A stretch of DNA of 64,000 nucleotides from Bradyrhizobium diazoefficiens (lineage in GTDB: Bacteria; Pseudomonadota; Alphaproteobacteria; Rhizobiales; Xanthobacteraceae): contig NZ_JAFCJJ010000024.1 in the NCBI RefSeq assembly GCF_018131015.1, positions 1 through 64,000 on the forward strand, written 5' to 3'. Position 1 is the first letter of the stretch, and the number at the start of each line of letters is the position of its first letter. This document shows positions 1 through 9,431 of this stretch, piece by piece. Position numbers and translations under genes: made by a program. The notes under the pieces are model-generated. The model ran no database searches, was not told where the DNA came from, and saw nothing but the letters and a program-made list of their open reading frames with translations.

Positions 1-94
1 ACGGCTCCTGTGAATGGGTGTGTGACAACCTCATTCTGGCACACTTGATGCCGTAGGGGGCCGTCCACCCCATCACCGCGTGATCTGTCCGGAA

Positions 95-172
95 GGCTTG
101 GTAGCAGTACCAAACGACGAGTCTTCGCCAAACGTCGCCTTGGGGTAATGGGTCCTGGCTTTCGCCAGGACG
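95..172. repeat. Partial composite intergenic repeat, family A
   Basis: The end at 152-171 is a perfect hairpin (GTCCTGGC, loop TTTC, GCCAGGAC). In the reverse orientation the flank down to about 95 matches the inner part of the complete element at 21421-21547, including the stretches reading CCCATTACCCCA and TTTGGCGAAGACT. It lies just beyond the stop of the TIGR02302 gene. Positions 1-94 may hold the other, more diverged half; I see no gene there. Confidence 0.7.
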
Positions 173-200
173 ACACTTGGGAGACGAGGCGGAAGCCGCC

Positions 201-2822
201 TCAAAAATCCTTCAGCAGCCGCTCGAGATAGTCGAGCTCGATCTGCGGGCGCGAGGGGTCGCCGAGGCGGCGGCGGAGCTCTTCGAGGATGCGGCGGACG
301 CGCTGGACGTCGATCTCGCCGGGGATCTTCACGGTGTAGTCGTCGCCATATTCGCGACCGTGAAGCGGGCGGCCGAGCGGGTCGGTGCGCTCACCGCCGC
401 TCTGCTGACGGCCGGCGCGATTACCCGGGCCGTTCTGGCCGTCGCCCTCGCCGTCGCCCTGCTGCATCGCCTCGGCCATCTTCTGCGCGCCCTTGCGCAT
501 GGCATCCAGCGCCTTGCCCTGGGAGTCCACGGCGCCGTCGGCGTTGCCTTCGCCGAGCTGCGAGCCCGCGTCGCCCATGGCGCCGTCGGCCGTGTCCAGC
601 CCGCTGTCATCATCGCCCTGGTCGCCGTCCTGATCGCCGTTCTGGCCGGGCTGGCCCTGCTCGCCCTGCTGACCCTTCTGACCTTTCTGGCCCTGCTGCC
701 CCTTCTGGCCCTTTTGCGCGAGGCCGCGCTTGGCGAGGTCGTCCTGGAGCTTCTTCAGGCGGTCGCGCAGCGCCTGCTGGTCCTGCTGCAGGTCGGACAT
801 CGACTGGTCGCCCTGCTGCTTGCCGCGCATGCGGTCGCGCCGGGAGTCCTGGCCCTGCTTGAAGGTCTTGTCGCGCAATTGCTGCTGCTTGCGGATCATG
901 TCGCCGAGCTCGTTGAGCGCCTGCTCCATGTCGCTCTCGCCGGACTGCCCCGGCTGGGCCATCTGCAGGCCCTCCAGCATCTGCTGCAGCTGCTCGAGCA
1001 ACTGCTTGGCCGCGTCCTTGTCGCCGGAGCGTGACAGCCGCTCCATGCGGTCGATCATGTTCTGCAGGTCCTGCTGGCGCAGGATCTTCGTATTGGGGTC
1101 AAGGGGGCGGGCGAGCTGCTGGCCGTCCTTGTTGTTGCGCAGCTGCTCGGCGAGCTGGCGCATGAAATTGTCCAGCGCCTGGCGCAGATCCTGGGTGAGC
1201 TTCTTGATCTCCTCGTCGCTCGCGCCGCGCTCCAGCGCCTGCTTCAGCGCGTCCTGTGCCGCGCGCAGCGCCTTCTCGACATCGGAGATGTTGCCGTCCT
1301 CGATCGTCACCGCGAGCGCCCACAGGCTCGCCACGACCTCGCGCAAGGCATCGTCGGTACGCGCCGCCTCGAGCTGCCGGGCGACGCTGTGCAGGCCGAG
1401 ATACTGCCCGGCCTCCGGGGTGAACATTTCGGGCGCAATCATCAGCGCGTCGAGCGCGGTGTAGACGTCGGAATTCCTGTTGGCGTCGAGCGCGAGGATG
1501 CGGCGCTGCTCGATCAGCGCGCGCGCGAGCGGCTTGGTGAAGAGACGCTCCGGCAGCCGCATGTTGAACGGCTCGCTCTTCGCCTCGTTGCCGGCCTCGT
1601 CCTTGGCGGTGAGGGTCAGCGTGACGTCGGCGCCAGCATAGGGATCTTCGCTGAGGTCCTTTACCGTCTGGCCGACGCCGTTGCGGGTGCGCGCGTTCGG
1701 CAGCACCAGCGGGAACTGCGGCGGCTGGAACAGCGGCCGCGCGGCCTGCCGCGGATCGGCGTCCGCGTTCTTGGCATCGCCGGTGCGCGGGGCGAAATGC
1801 GCCTCGGCGCCGGTGACGCCGTAATCGTCCTCGACCTTGTAGGCGAGCTGCAGCGAGCCGCGCGCCTGGCGCTCCGGATCCTTGGCGAGCGCGATCGTCG
1901 GCGCGCGGTCCGGCGTCGCCGCGAAGGCCCATTGCGGCTGGCCCGACGGCGCCCGGACATGGGCGGTGCCATCGCTGGTGATGGCAAAATGCTTCTCGTT
2001 GGTACCCTTGGGCGCGGCCTCGGCCGGCGCGACCTCCTTGAGGCCGCCGGAGACGACGACGTCGAGACTGCCGCCGGAGGAGCGTGCGATCAGGGTCGAG
2101 CCCGCGGGAACGGCAAGCGGCCCGGAGGCCGGCAGCGCCGCCGCCTCGCGGTTGGCGGCCGACAGGATGATCGGCGGCTTGCCGGTATAGAGCGGCGGCG
2201 TCACCCAGGCATCGACGCGAATATTGGCCGGCGCCAGCACGCCATTCCAGTCGAAGGCGGCCCCGAGCCGGGCCGTACGCTCGCTGCCTGCGGCGAAGAA
2301 GGTGGCGACCAGCATCACCACGACCAGCGCGCGCAGCGCCCGGGGATCGTGGATCGCAAGCCGCGGGTGCGGCAGACCGGCACGGATGCGCTTGAGCGAG
2401 GCCAGCGTGCGCTCACGTTGCGCCTGCCACAGTGCCTGGGCGACCGGGTCCTGCGAGCTCAGCGTGTCCGTGAGCGTGGTGGCGGGGCGGTGGCGGATGC
2501 CGGAGCCGCGGTCGAGCCGGGCGAGCGCCTGCTCGCGGCTCGGCCAGCGGAAGCGAATCAGGGGGAATGCCGCGGCGGCGGCAAGACCTGCGAAGACGAC
2601 GAGACCGACGGCGCGCGCGAACATAGGCAGCGCCAGCCAGAGACCGGCCCAGGACACCGCCAGGAACAGGCCGACAACGGTCAACAGCCTCGCCAGAGGC
2701 GGCCAGCCGCGTTCCCATGCGATGGCATAAGTGGCCCGCTGCAGGGCCTGCGCCAGCTTCAGCCGCGACAGGGCTTCGCCGCCGCGGATCGGGTCTGACG
2801 GGTCGGGGGTGACGCCGTTCAA
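201..2822 (-). CDS. TIGR02302 family (DUF4175-like) large membrane protein
   Basis: This 873-residue protein matches the TIGR02302 family of alphaproteobacterial membrane proteins of unknown function. Hydrophobic segments lie near residues 45-95 and 165-180, followed by a long soluble region with a Q/E-rich coiled coil (about 510-690). A collagen-like low-complexity stretch rich in QKGQ and GQ units (about 690-740) follows, then an Asp/Gly-rich acidic segment, and the conserved C-terminus ends in VRRILEELRRRLGDPSRPQ. The first codon is TTG, with GGAGAG about 8 bases upstream and no better ATG nearby. In related bacteria this gene is usually, from memory, close to lysA; here it is separated from lysA by three metabolic genes. 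A cell-envelope role is inferred only from topology. Confidence 0.8.
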   Translation of the reverse strand: MNGVTPDPSDPIRGGEALSRLKLAQALQRATYAIAWERGWPPLARLLTVVGLFLAVSWAGLWLALPMFARAVGLVVFAGLAAAAAFPLIRFRWPSREQALARLDRGSGIRHRPATTLTDTLSSQDPVAQALWQAQRERTLASLKRIRAGLPHPRLAIHDPRALRALVVVMLVATFFAAGSERTARLGAAFDWNGVLAPANIRVDAWVTPPLYTGKPPIILSAANREAAALPASGPLAVPAGSTLIARSSGGSLDVVVSGGLKEVAPAEAAPKGTNEKHFAITSDGTAHVRAPSGQPQWAFAATPDRAPTIALAKDPERQARGSLQLAYKVEDDYGVTGAEAHFAPRTGDAKNADADPRQAARPLFQPPQFPLVLPNARTRNGVGQTVKDLSEDPYAGADVTLTLTAKDEAGNEAKSEPFNMRLPERLFTKPLARALIEQRRILALDANRNSDVYTALDALMIAPEMFTPEAGQYLGLHSVARQLEAARTDDALREVVASLWALAVTIEDGNISDVEKALRAAQDALKQALERGASDEEIKKLTQDLRQALDNFMRQLAEQLRNNKDGQQLARPLDPNTKILRQQDLQNMIDRMERLSRSGDKDAAKQLLEQLQQMLEGLQMAQPGQSGESDMEQALNELGDMIRKQQQLRDKTFKQGQDSRRDRMRGKQQGDQSMSDLQQDQQALRDRLKKLQDDLAKRGLAQKGQKGQQGQKGQKGQQGEQGQPGQNGDQDGDQGDDDSGLDTADGAMGDAGSQLGEGNADGAVDSQGKALDAMRKGAQKMAEAMQQGDGEGDGQNGPGNRAGRQQSGGERTDPLGRPLHGREYGDDYTVKIPGEIDVQRVRRILEELRRRLGDPSRPQIELDYLERLLKDF

Positions 2823-3003
2823 TCAACTCTCCAGGTTGCCCGGTACAGCGAAGCCTATCACAACGGCAGCACTGAGGCATCCGTTCCTGTACGGGACCTA
2901 CCCCTTTTCCCGCATAACACGAGGACGTGACTGGCACAGCGAAGCCCCGTAGTTTCGCGACGCCATCCAAGGGAAAAATCCAAGGGAAAACGAAGGGAAC
3001 GCC

Positions 3004-3387
3004 ATGGACAAGAAAATGCACGACAAGGGCCTGGAAGTCCGCAAGGCGGTGCTGGGGGAGGCCTATGTCAACAACGCGCTGAAGAACGTCGACGATTTCA
3101 ACCGCCCGTTCCAGGAGATGCTCAACGAGTATTGCTGGGGCACGGTGTGGGGCCGCGAGGAGCTGCCGCGCAAGACCCGCAGCATGCTCAACATCGCGAT
3201 GATCGCGATCCTCAACCGCCAGCACGAGTTTCGCGCGCACCTGAAGGGCGCGCTGACCAATGGCGTCACCCGTGACGAAATCCGCGAGATCCTGATGCAG
3301 GTCGCGATCTATGGCGGCATGCCGGCCGCCGTCGACAGCTTCCGCATCGCGCGCGAGGTGTTCGCGGAGATCGACGGCAAGGCGTGA
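3004..3387 (+). CDS. Carboxymuconolactone decarboxylase family protein
   Basis: The 127-residue protein has the single-domain length and core of the carboxymuconolactone decarboxylase/AhpD-like fold. The helix pair RSMLNIAMIAIL and the block HEFRAHLKGALTNGVTRDEI (about residues 79-98) are typical of gamma-carboxymuconolactone decarboxylases (PcaC), which act in the protocatechuate branch of the beta-ketoadipate pathway. The Cys pair of AhpD peroxidases is absent, so peroxidase function is unlikely. It precedes an NAD-dependent dehydrogenase and a tannase-like esterase on the same strand, which fits aromatic or hydroxy-acid catabolism. No other pca genes are nearby, so the exact substrate is not established and no symbol is given. 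Confidence 0.8.
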   Translation: MDKKMHDKGLEVRKAVLGEAYVNNALKNVDDFNRPFQEMLNEYCWGTVWGREELPRKTRSMLNIAMIAILNRQHEFRAHLKGALTNGVTRDEIREILMQVAIYGGMPAAVDSFRIAREVFAEIDGKA

Positions 3388-3424
3388 GGGGATTGAGTGA
3401 GGGACGCAAGGTCCCTCCTCATCG

Positions 3425-3448
3425 TCGTCCTGGCGAAAGCCAGGACGA
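3425..3448. repeat. Family A palindrome (single hairpin)
   Basis: TCGTCCTGGC, loop GAAA, GCCAGGACGA: a perfect 10-bp hairpin with a four-base loop between two genes on the same strand. It is the same hairpin as the ends of the elements near 150-172 and 21421-21547. There is no T-run, so a repeat is likelier than a terminator. Confidence 0.75.
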
Positions 3449-3507
3449 CACCGAGGGTGGGCAAACGCAGTTCAGCGAATAGCGAAGAACCGGAACAAGG
3501 AAACACC

Positions 3508-4416
3508 ATGGACATCGGATTCATCGGGCTCGGAAACATGGGTTTCCCGATGGCGCGGCGGCTGATCGAGGCGGGCAACCGTCTCGTCGTGTTCGACACG
3601 CGTAAGGAGGTCGTCGAGCGGCTGGTGGCGCGCGGCGCCGCAGCGGCGACCTCGCCGAAGGACGTCGCCGACCGGGTCGAGACGGTGATGGCGAGCCTGC
3701 CCTCGCTACAGGCCTCGCTCGAAGTCGCCACCGGCGCGGGCGGCGTGATCGAGGGCAGCCGGGCAAAACGCTTCATCGATCTCTCCACCGTCGGCTCGAC
3801 GATGGCGGCGAAGATCCACGGCCTGCTCGCGAAGCGAAATATCGTGCAGATCGACAGTCCCGTCTCGGGCGGGGTCGCCGGCGCCGAGAAGGGCACGCTG
3901 GCGGTGATGGTGTCGGGGCCGAGGGCGGAGTTCGAGCTTCTGAAGCCGGCGCTCGACGTGATCGGAAAAGTGTTCTTCATCGGCGAGAAGCCGGGCGCAG
4001 CCCAGACCATGAAGCTCGCCAACAATTTCCTGTCGGCCACCGCGATGGTGGCGACATCGGAAGCCGTGGTGATGGGCGTGAAGGCCGGGCTCGATCCCGC
4101 CGTGATGATCGACGTCATCAATGCCGGCTCCGGCATGAACACCGCGAGCCGCGACAAGTTTCCGCGCTCGGTGCTGCCGCGCACCTTCGACTTCGGTTTC
4201 GCCACGGGATTGATGGTGAAGGACGTGCGACTGGCGCTTGAGGAGATGAAGCAGCTCGGCCTGTCGATGGAGGTCGCCGACGCGGTCGGGCGGCTGTGGG
4301 AGACGGTGATCAGCGACGAGGGCGCCGAGTCCGATTTCACCGCGGCGATCAAGCCGATCGAGAAGAAGGCGGGCGTCGTGGTCGGCGGAAAGCCCGGCGC
4401 ACTGGCGGGAAAATAG
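3508..4416 (+). CDS. NAD(P)-dependent oxidoreductase, 3-hydroxyisobutyrate dehydrogenase family
   Basis: The ATG at 3508 gives a 302-residue protein that begins directly with the Rossmann motif GFIGLGNMGFPMARRL. The substrate-binding signature DSPVSGGVAGAEKGTLAVMVSG lies near residue 120, and the catalytic-lysine segment MKLANNFLSA near 170. Together these place it in the beta-hydroxyacid dehydrogenase family (3-hydroxyisobutyrate, tartronate semialdehyde, 6-phosphogluconate-like). The reaction is NAD(P)-linked oxidation of a beta-hydroxyacid in the cytoplasm; the substrate cannot be told from sequence. An upstream in-frame extension would run through the intergenic repeat and is rejected. 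It sits between the carboxymuconolactone decarboxylase-like gene and a secreted esterase. Confidence 0.85.
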   Translation: MDIGFIGLGNMGFPMARRLIEAGNRLVVFDTRKEVVERLVARGAAAATSPKDVADRVETVMASLPSLQASLEVATGAGGVIEGSRAKRFIDLSTVGSTMAAKIHGLLAKRNIVQIDSPVSGGVAGAEKGTLAVMVSGPRAEFELLKPALDVIGKVFFIGEKPGAAQTMKLANNFLSATAMVATSEAVVMGVKAGLDPAVMIDVINAGSGMNTASRDKFPRSVLPRTFDFGFATGLMVKDVRLALEEMKQLGLSMEVADAVGRLWETVISDEGAESDFTAAIKPIEKKAGVVVGGKPGALAGK

Positions 4417-4546
4417 CCGCGCCCATCACAACCGGGGCGCGAAACTACAGGTCATTTCGCTATTCGGTTTTTTCGCCTTTGAGTTGTATTAGGTGTAGAT
4501 TATCCTGCCCTCCTCTGACGACTGCAAAAAAATAAGGGAGGACAGA

Positions 4547-6289
4547 ATGAAGCGTCACCGACACTTACTCGTCGGTGCGACCACGGCCCTGCTTGCCTGT
4601 GTCGCACTCGGCAGCTCGCCAGCCATGGCGACGCCCTGCACCAATCTCGGATCCTTGCAACTGCAGCATGCCGTCATTAATTCGGCACAGGACAACGACA
4701 CAACCACCTTCGTCGTCCCCGGCTCAAGCCCGCCGACGACGATCACCAACCTTCCCCGTTTCTGCCGGGTCATCGCAACCCTGGTTCCCAGCTCGGATTC
4801 CAACATCAAGATCGAGGTCTGGCTGCCTAAAGACGGGAAGTGGAACGGCAGGTTCCTCGGCACCGGCGGCGGCGGCTTCCAGGGCGTGATCACCTACAAC
4901 GAGCTCGCCATCGGCATCCAGGCCGGCTTCGCTTCGGCCAACAGCGATCTCGGCACCGGATCTTCGGGATGCAACCCGCTGTTCTGCGGCTCAGCCGGCA
5001 ACATGGGCAATGCACTCGCCGCCGCGTTCGGCGATCCTTTGGCACCGTCGACGGGCCTGTTCGGGCATCCGGAGCGGATCAAGGATTTCGGCTACCGGGC
5101 GATCCACCTGATGACCATCCAGGGCAAGGAGATTGCCAACGCGTTCTACGGCCAGCGGTCGCAGCGGGCCTATTTCGCCGGATGCTCAACCGGCGGCCAG
5201 AACGCCCTGATGGAGGCGCAGCGCTTCCCCAACGACTACGACGGCATTTTGGCGGGCGCGCCGGCGTTCAACCGCACCCATTTGCACATTGCGGCGATCT
5301 ATGCCTGGCAGAACGCGCATGCGAGCCCCGGCCGGTTCATCCAGGCCGGCCAGTTCACGCTGATCAACCAGGCCGTGCTCAAGCAATGCGTCGGCCAGGA
5401 CGGCGGCGCCAGCACGGATCAGTTCCTGACCGATCCGCGGGACTGCAAGTTTGACCCGAAGGCCCTGCTCTGCACGGGCGGCCAGGTGCCGCCCGCTTGC
5501 CTGACGGCCGACCAGGTCACCACCATGCAGAAGTCCTACATCGGCCCGATCGACCCGGCGAACGGGCAGCTCATCAGTCCAGGCCTCGAGCGCGGCAGCG
5601 AGACCGACAACATCCTGGCACTCGGCCCCGCGCTACAGGAACGACTGCCCGAGCCGGCCTTCGACGGCCTGTTCTACTGGGTGTTCGGCCCGAGCTTCGG
5701 TTATCCCTCAAGCTCGGTCAATTTCACCAATTTCGACTTCCACCACGACATCGACAAGGTGGATGACCAGCTTGCGGCGGTGCTGAACGCGAACAGCACC
5801 GATCTCGGCGAATTCCGGGCGCATGGCGGCAAGCTCTTGATGTACCACGGCTGGGCCGACCCGCTGATCTCGTCGCAGAACAGCATCAACTACTTCCTCG
5901 CACTGCTGGGCAATGAAGGCCATGGGTTCCAACCGGCCGGTTTCTTCGACGGGCCAGGCAATCCGGCGCTGCAACGGACCCAGAGCTATGCGCGGCTGTT
6001 CATGGTGCCCGGGATGTTGCACTGTTCGGGCGGGCCCGGCCCCAACACGTTCGATGCGCTCACACCGCTCGTCAAATGGGTCGAGGGCGGGGTCGCGCCG
6101 GAAACGATCCTCGCCACCAAGTTCGTCGATGATACGCCGCCCGCCGTGCAGATGACCCGGCCGCTCTGCGTCTTCCCCAAGGTCGCGAAGTACAACGGCA
6201 GCGGCAGCACCAGCATCGCGACAAATTTCACCTGCGTCACCGACGAGGCCGACTTCAACCAGAAGCCGGCGCCCAAATACGGACCGTGA
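4547..6289 (+). CDS. Secreted tannase/feruloyl esterase family hydrolase
   Basis: This 580-residue protein has a Sec signal peptide (cleavage likely after SSPAMA, about residue 28) and the hallmarks of the tannase/feruloyl esterase family. The nucleophile motif GCSTGG is at residues 212-217 (Ser214), with a candidate acid Asp438 in the WADPLIS block and His492 followed by Cys493 in MLHCSGGPGP. Cys213 and Cys493 next to Ser and His fit the CS-D-HC arrangement known for this family, where a disulfide joins catalytic Ser and His. Substrates would be esters of gallic, ferulic or related phenolic acids, or MHET-like esters. It is the last gene of the rightward trio and converges on lysA across a strong hairpin. 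Confidence 0.88.
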   Translation: MKRHRHLLVGATTALLACVALGSSPAMATPCTNLGSLQLQHAVINSAQDNDTTTFVVPGSSPPTTITNLPRFCRVIATLVPSSDSNIKIEVWLPKDGKWNGRFLGTGGGGFQGVITYNELAIGIQAGFASANSDLGTGSSGCNPLFCGSAGNMGNALAAAFGDPLAPSTGLFGHPERIKDFGYRAIHLMTIQGKEIANAFYGQRSQRAYFAGCSTGGQNALMEAQRFPNDYDGILAGAPAFNRTHLHIAAIYAWQNAHASPGRFIQAGQFTLINQAVLKQCVGQDGGASTDQFLTDPRDCKFDPKALLCTGGQVPPACLTADQVTTMQKSYIGPIDPANGQLISPGLERGSETDNILALGPALQERLPEPAFDGLFYWVFGPSFGYPSSSVNFTNFDFHHDIDKVDDQLAAVLNANSTDLGEFRAHGGKLLMYHGWADPLISSQNSINYFLALLGNEGHGFQPAGFFDGPGNPALQRTQSYARLFMVPGMLHCSGGPGPNTFDALTPLVKWVEGGVAPETILATKFVDDTPPAVQMTRPLCVFPKVAKYNGSGSTSIATNFTCVTDEADFNQKPAPKYGP

Positions 6290-6300
6290 CGAACACGTGA

Positions 6301-6328
6301 AGGCCGGCGAGCACAAGCTCGCCGGCCT
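6301..6328. terminator. Shared hairpin terminator between convergent genes
   Basis: AGGCCGGCGAG, loop CACAAG, CTCGCCGGCCT: perfect 11-bp arms, starting 12 bases after the esterase stop and 41 bases before the lysA stop. The flanking T-rich stretch is weak, so the site could serve both genes or act partly by another route. Confidence 0.6.
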
Positions 6329-6368
6329 CCTGCTATCCTTGCGGGTCCCGTTGCGGCGGTCGCGCGGC

Positions 6369-7634
6369 TCAGAGCCACGGCGCCGGCGTATCCATCGCGA
6401 TGAGCTGCTCGACCTCGATGCGCGGACGGACCACGGCGTACTGATCGCCCTTCACGAGCACCTCCGGCACCAGCGGCCGCGTATTGTAGGTTCCGGCCTG
6501 CACCGCGCCATAGGCGCCTGACGTCATGATGGCGAGGAGATCGCCCGGCTTCGGCGTCGGCAGCGTGCGGTCGAGCGCCAGATAATCGCCGGTCTCGCAG
6601 ACCGGTCCGACGACGTCGGCCACGATGGTCGCGGCGTCCTTCGCCGGCTGCTTCACCGGCAGGATGTCGTGATGGGCCTCATACAGCGTCGGCCGGATCA
6701 GATCGTTCATCGCGGCGTCGATGATGACGAAATTCTTGCCGTCGCCGTGCTTCACGTAGACAACGCTGGCGACCAGGATGCCGGCATTGCCGACGATCAT
6801 GCGGCCCGGCTCGAACATCAGCGTGCAGCCGAGATTGTGGCTGACGCGCTTGACCATGGCGGCATAGGCATCCGGCGCCGGCGGCGCCTCGCGGTCCATG
6901 TAGTAGGGAATGCCGAGACCGCCGCCGAAGTCGACATGGGAGATGTCGTGGCCGTCGGAGCGCAGCGTCTGCACGAACTCGGAGAGAATGCGGAACGCGG
7001 TCTCCATCTTGGAGAGATCGGTGATCTGGCTGCCGATATGCACGTCGGTGCCCGTCACCTTGATGCCCGGAAGCGCGGCGGCGCGCGCATAAACCTCGCG
7101 GGCATGGACGATCGGAATGCCGAACTTGTTCTCGGACTTGCCGGTCGAGATCTTTGCATGCGTGCCGGCATCGACGTCCGGATTGACGCGGATGGAGATG
7201 CGCGCGGTCTTGCCCATCGCCGTCGCAACGCGCGACAACAGCTCGAGCTCGGGCTCGGATTCGACGTTGAGGCAGAGGATGTCGGCGGCGAGCGCAGCGC
7301 GCAGCTCGGCTTCAGTCTTGCCGACGCCGGAGAACACGATCTTGCCGGCGGGAATGCCGGCGGCCAGCGCGCGCTTCAATTCGCCGCCCGAAACCACGTC
7401 GGCGCCGGCCCCTAACTTCGCCAGCGTGCGCAGCACCGACTGGTTGGAGTTCGCCTTCATGGCGTAGCAGACCAGCACCTTCTCGCCGGCAAAGGCATCG
7501 GCGAAGACGCGGTAGTGCCGCTCCAGCGTCGCGGTCGAATAGCAATAGAACGGCGTGCCGACGGTCGCGGCCAGCTCGGACAGGTTCACCGCCTCGGCGT
7601 GCAGCACACCGTTGCGATAGTCGAAATGGTTCAT
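6369..7634 (-). CDS. lysA: Diaminopimelate decarboxylase
   Basis: LysA converts meso-diaminopimelate to L-lysine and CO2 using pyridoxal phosphate, the last step of lysine synthesis. The 421-residue length is standard. The PLP lysine lies in CYAMKANSNQ (Lys60), the phosphate-binding glycine loop is HVDFGGGLGIPYY, and the C-terminal barrel has the expected EPGRMIVGNAG and CETGDYLALDR blocks. The ATG at 7634 is the family start. It lies 24 bases downstream of the small lipoprotein gene lptM and close to argH, an arrangement known from many alphaproteobacteria, and is probably co-transcribed with them. Confidence 0.96.
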   Translation of the reverse strand: MNHFDYRNGVLHAEAVNLSELAATVGTPFYCYSTATLERHYRVFADAFAGEKVLVCYAMKANSNQSVLRTLAKLGAGADVVSGGELKRALAAGIPAGKIVFSGVGKTEAELRAALAADILCLNVESEPELELLSRVATAMGKTARISIRVNPDVDAGTHAKISTGKSENKFGIPIVHAREVYARAAALPGIKVTGTDVHIGSQITDLSKMETAFRILSEFVQTLRSDGHDISHVDFGGGLGIPYYMDREAPPAPDAYAAMVKRVSHNLGCTLMFEPGRMIVGNAGILVASVVYVKHGDGKNFVIIDAAMNDLIRPTLYEAHHDILPVKQPAKDAATIVADVVGPVCETGDYLALDRTLPTPKPGDLLAIMTSGAYGAVQAGTYNTRPLVPEVLVKGDQYAVVRPRIEVEQLIAMDTPAPWL

Positions 7635-7658
7635 GGCGTTTGGCTCAGTTACCCCAGC

Positions 7659-7970
7659 CTATCTGCTGGGTCTTTCGTCCAGGAGCGGGTCGAGGATAAA
7701 CGGTTTCTTTTGACCCCGGGCCGCCGCCGGCGCGGCATCGCTGTAGGCGGGAGACAAGACGCCGCCGGGCGTTCTGCGGGCTTCGGCCTCGCTCTCGGTC
7801 GGCGCCGCGATATTGGCCGTGGAGGCGGTCGGCGGCAGGTCAAGCGGGCCCTTGCGGCCGCAGCCGGCAAGCGCCAGCGCCGTCAGGCTCAAGACAATGA
7901 TGGCCCACCCCGAGCCGGCCGGGCGAAACTTTGACGTCACGACGAAATCCCCACTACGCGGCCGCACCAT
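7659..7970 (-). CDS. lptM: LptM-like small lipoprotein
   Basis: This short protein has a hydrophobic signal segment ending in the lipobox LALAGC followed by GRKGPLDLPP, the pattern of the LptM (YifL) outer-membrane lipoprotein family. In enterobacteria LptM helps oxidative maturation of the LPS translocon LptD; that role is carried over here only by family. The C-terminal part is Pro/Ala-rich and low in conservation. The ATG at 7970 is used because it starts just after argH; an in-frame ATG at 8009 or a downstream GTG are alternatives. It sits between argH and lysA on the same strand. Confidence 0.75.
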   Translation of the reverse strand: MVRPRSGDFVVTSKFRPAGSGWAIIVLSLTALALAGCGRKGPLDLPPTASTANIAAPTESEAEARRTPGGVLSPAYSDAAPAAARGQKKPFILDPLLDERPSR

Positions 7971-8033
7971 ACAGAGATTGGCCCCCGCTGGCGAGTGCCG
8001 GAAGGCCACGGAGGGCCGGCGAAATTTCGGCCT

Positions 8034-9431
8034 TCAGCCCAATTTTCGCTCTTTTTCCAGCCGCTTGGCCCAGGCCTTGGCCTGCGCCGCCACGTTCTTC
8101 GGCGCGGTTCCGCCAAAACTGGTGCGGCTCTTCACCGACGATTCGACCGAGAGCACGCCGAGCACGTCTTTGGTGATCTTCGGCTCGATCGCCTGCATGT
8201 CCGCGAGGGGCAGGTCGTGCAGCGCCACGCCGCCCTCGGCGGCCCTGGCGACGATGCGGCCGGTGACGTGGTGGGCCTCGCGGAACGGCATCTTCAGCGT
8301 CCGCACCAGCCAGTCGGCGAGATCGGTCGCGGTGGCGTAGCCCTCGCCCGCCGCAAGCTTCATCTTCGCCGCATCGGGCACGAGGTCGCGCACCATGCCG
8401 GTCATGGCGCGGACGGCCAGCGACAGCGCGGCAAAGCCCTCCATGGCGCCCTGCTTGTCCTCCTGCATGTCCTTCTGATAGGCGAGCGGCAGGCCCTTCA
8501 TCACGATCAGGAGCCCGTTGAGCGCGCCGATGACGCGACCGGTCTTGGCGCGCACGAGCTCGGCGGCATCCGGATTGCGCTTCTGCGGCATGATCGAGGA
8601 GCCGGTGGTGAACTTGTCGCTGAGCCGGATCAGGCCGACCAGCGGCGAGGTCCAGATCACGATCTCCTCGGCAAAGCGCGACATGTGCACGGCGCAGATC
8701 GAGGCCGCCGACAATGTCTCCAGCACGAAGTCGCGGTCGGAGACCGCATCGAGCGAATTCGCCATCGGACGGTCGAAGGCAAGCGCCTTCGCGGTGGCGT
8801 GGCGGTCGATCGGAAACGAGGTGCCGGCGAGCGCGGCGGCGCCGAGCGGCGACTCGTTGAGCCGCTTGCGGGCGTCCTGGAAGCGGCCACGGTCGCGCGC
8901 GGCCATCTCGACATAGGCGAGCAGATGATGGCCGAAGGTGACGGGCTGCGCGGTCTGCAGATGCGTGAAGCCGGGCATCACGGTTCCGGCATGCTCCAGC
9001 GCACGTTCGACCAGCGCCGCCTGGAACGCAGCGAGCGCCGCGTCGGTCTCGTCGATGACGTCGCGCACGAACAGGCGGAAATCGGTAGCGACCTGGTCGT
9101 TGCGCGAGCGCGCGGTGTGCAGGCGGCCGGCCGCGGGCCCGATCAGCTCGGACAGGCGGCTCTCGACGTTCATATGGATATCTTCGAGCGCACGCTTGAA
9201 CGCGAAGCCGCCCTTGCCGATCTCTGACAAAATCGTGTCTAGACCCTTGCCGATATTTTTCGCATCAGAGGCCGTGATGATGCCCTGGCTGGCCAGCATC
9301 GCGGCGTGGGCCTTGGACGCGGCGATGTCCTGGGCAAAGAGGTGACGATCGACGTCGATGGAGACGTTGATCTCTTCCATGATCTCGTCGGGACGTTCCG
9401 AGAACCGGCCGCCCCACATCTTGTTGCTCAT
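8034..9431 (-). CDS. argH: Argininosuccinate lyase
   Basis: ArgH splits argininosuccinate into arginine and fumarate, the final step of arginine synthesis. The 465-residue product from the ATG at 9431 begins MSNKMWGGRFSE, the usual family start. It contains the fumarase/aspartase superfamily signature GSSIMPQKRNPD (about residue 285) with the catalytic loop serine, plus the conserved TARSRNDQVATDFRLF and GFTHLQTAQPV blocks. A longer in-frame start at 9473 adds only unconserved residues. It heads the leftward argH-lptM-lysA unit and is divergent from tlpA across 100 bases. Confidence 0.96.
   Translation of the reverse strand: MSNKMWGGRFSERPDEIMEEINVSIDVDRHLFAQDIAASKAHAAMLASQGIITASDAKNIGKGLDTILSEIGKGGFAFKRALEDIHMNVESRLSELIGPAAGRLHTARSRNDQVATDFRLFVRDVIDETDAALAAFQAALVERALEHAGTVMPGFTHLQTAQPVTFGHHLLAYVEMAARDRGRFQDARKRLNESPLGAAALAGTSFPIDRHATAKALAFDRPMANSLDAVSDRDFVLETLSAASICAVHMSRFAEEIVIWTSPLVGLIRLSDKFTTGSSIMPQKRNPDAAELVRAKTGRVIGALNGLLIVMKGLPLAYQKDMQEDKQGAMEGFAALSLAVRAMTGMVRDLVPDAAKMKLAAGEGYATATDLADWLVRTLKMPFREAHHVTGRIVARAAEGGVALHDLPLADMQAIEPKITKDVLGVLSVESSVKSRTSFGGTAPKNVAAQAKAWAKRLEKERKLG

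Noticed and set aside
1389..2798. 469-codon plus-strand frame opposite the TIGR02302 gene
   Set aside because: Antisense shadow with Arg/Gly-rich composition and no recognisable motif.
7995..9227. 410-codon plus-strand frame opposite argH
   Set aside because: Shadow of argH; composition typical of antisense GC-rich sequence.
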